64,000 nucleotides of DNA from Podarcis raffonei (lineage: Eukaryota; Chordata; Lepidosauria; Squamata; Lacertidae). Below, piece by piece: positions 62,501 to 64,000 of this stretch (position 1 is its first letter; every line of letters begins with the position of its first letter). Below the pieces are notes generated by a model. That model was not told where the DNA came from. It made no database searches and was given only the letters and a program-made list of their open reading frames with translations. The translations under genes were made by a program, and so were the position numbers. Location: assembly GCF_027172205.1 (NCBI RefSeq), contig NC_070614.1:46874001-46938000 (forward strand). Direction: 5' to 3'.

Positions 62501-63290
62501 GGACCTTGGTTCCAGATTTCCATGAGAAGCAGTCTCCAACAGGACTGTGAGGCCTTATCAGCATTCTCTGTGGCACATAAACTGTGGCGTCCCACTCCAC
62601 AGTAGTATGCCTGGCATCTTCACTAAACAGTTTCTGGTGAATGCTGGAGATGCTCCAAAATACTGTTGCAAGATAGAAGGAAAGCAAATGGGAAATAAAC
62701 TGGTAAACAAACAAGGGTTATACTGGGAAAGGTCCCTTGTTCTCCTCTGTAGGCAACTGGGAGGAACAACTCAACACACCATTTCTTTCTGTTGCTGTAT
62801 ATGACATGATCCCCCCCCCCCCAGTTTCTAACTCTTATTTTTCCTGCTAGCTTCTTTCTGTTTATCTTACATTATCTTATCCTAAAAGCCATTGTTTATT
62901 TTTGACTTGTAACTGTGCTCAAGGTTTCAAATCTGAACTCATCCATGAAGTTCACTGGGTGCATTACAAAGGCATCTAGGACTACAAACATATGCATATC
63001 TACTCAGATATAAAACTCATGAATTCATTGGGTCTCATTACCACATAAGTGTGATTGGAATTGCAACCTATACCACAGCATTGATTTCTTGCCATCTTAT
63101 ATCATGTCCCTCACTCAGACATCAGAGAGAGAAAGTTGATCGGGGTGGAGAAAAGAAAATTTAAATTTAATTTTACTTCTCTAACAAAGATTTGAGGGAA
63201 TGGATGAGTAGTCAATAATGAGCACTCAAATCCAGATGGTTCTGCCCACTTTGGCCAAGAGGCTCCAACTTTAACAGAGGAGCACAGATA
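62501..63290. other. 5' flank of V2R-G
   Basis: No gene recognised. 62960-63290 is a close copy of 48780-49100 and more distantly of 17380-17720, so it belongs to the duplicated flank. No IGHV relic seen. Confidence 0.55.
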
Positions 63291-64000
63291 ATTTCTGCCC
63301 TCCCTTCCCAACAGGTGGGCGGGGTTTGCGGCAGTTCCAAGTTTAAGCCTGTACCGCGTCATAAGAAAGATAAGGCAGTAGACGTAGAGTGTACATTTGA
63401 TAATTGGTTAACTACGTACATGTCTTATATGGGGTTGGTGGTTGCTGCTTACCCTGATAGGGCTTGGCAACTGGCTAATTACCAAGCCAATATTTTGAAA
63501 GCTAGATGAATGGTGGGGGATGCGGCAGCATTAACTTATGATGAAGGATTCCGTGAAAGGGCCACTGAAGATCCCAAAGCATGCTGGGACATAAAAGATT
63601 TGGTTTGAGGTGGTGGCCCCTCACTTCCCAAAATGGGGCACTGGGGGAAATGTCAGCCAAGCCTCCTGCAAAAGTGCCATGGGTGGTTTCCTCAGCCTGC
63701 TGGGAGTTTAACAATTGGTAGTGCAGCCAGGATAGGTGCCATTTTGATCACATTTGTGAGCTCTGTGATGGTTCACACCCATGTACTAAGTGGAACAGTG
63801 GGGCATGTGTTGGCCCACCTTGATGCCCATGCTGCTGAGGGCAGCATCTGTGCATGGCCCACCGAAGGTATTGGTTCTGCACCTGGGAGAGAATGACTTA
63901 GTGGTGAAAAAAGGCATTGCCCTGACCCTGGCTGCAAGGGCAGACGTCAAAAACTTTCAGGCCATGTACCCAACAATGACCATCTGCTGGTCCAATCTCC
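63291..64000 (+). mobile_element. Fossil tyrosine-recombinase retroelement-like sequence (DIRS/Ngaro-type), runs off the window
   Basis: Two recognisable parts: a Gag-like stretch (about 63370-63600, with TFDNWLTTYMSYMGL) and, near the right edge, an SGNH-hydrolase-like stretch (HLGENDL-type motif around 63875-63900). Both are known from squamate and turtle Ngaro-like elements (recalled, not checked). It begins exactly where homology to 48780-49100 stops. It looks broken and extends beyond the window. Confidence 0.5.

Noticed and set aside
62160-62714. 184-codon minus-strand frame upstream of V2R-G
   Set aside because: Overlaps the conserved upstream block, no domain, and not open at the other loci.

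Overview
This window looks like squamate-reptile nuclear DNA. It holds a tandem cluster of vomeronasal type-2 receptor genes (V2R; family C pheromone GPCRs), and every V2R exon lies on the minus strand, so genes read right to left. The squamate assignment rests on the V2R expansion together with a dense mix of CR1/L2-type, L1-type and BovB-type LINE pieces, a tRNA-derived SINE, Tc1/mariner-like and hAT-like MITEs, and (AAC)n, (ATT)n and (GA)n microsatellites. The species cannot be named from the sequence.

Each intact V2R has six coding exons of very constant length: exon 1 about 257-299 bp (signal peptide), exon 2 292 bp, exon 3 864 bp and exon 4 228 bp (ligand-binding domain), exon 5 127 bp (cysteine-rich linker), exon 6 about 902 bp (seven-helix domain and stop). 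Right to left the loci are G (54846-62159, intact), F (50100-52777, broken), an orphan exon 1 (46879-47093), E (37671-44711, intact), D (29502-34859, intact), C (18679-24433, intact), B (10922-16551, one frameshift) and A (2121-6426; exons 1-4 only, the rest lies beyond the left edge). A, C and E are close paralogs that alternate with the more diverged B and D. This suggests duplication of a two-gene unit of about 18-20 kb.

Upstream of exon 1 all eight loci share a diverged block of about 160 bp and a nearer TATA-like site, the best candidate for a common V2R promoter module. Further upstream of A, C and E, in the opposite orientation, sits a relic of an immunoglobulin heavy-chain variable (IGHV) exon. 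FR1, FR2 and FR3 are readable, and copy 1 keeps an RSS-heptamer-like CACAG directly after the Tyr-Tyr-Cys-Ala end. The three copies were evidently carried along by the V2R duplication.

The rest is intron and intergenic DNA full of mobile-element pieces. They include a 1.46-kb GC-rich terminal-inverted-repeat element whose empty site is visible in a paralog, MITEs beside a stop codon and beside a splice acceptor, a LINE nested in a MITE, a lone LTR inside one IGHV relic, and three fossil stretches that look like tyrosine-recombinase (DIRS/Ngaro-type) retroelements. No rRNA, functional tRNA, CRISPR array or prokaryotic feature was seen. Nothing here could be checked against a database; all calls come from reading the sequence.
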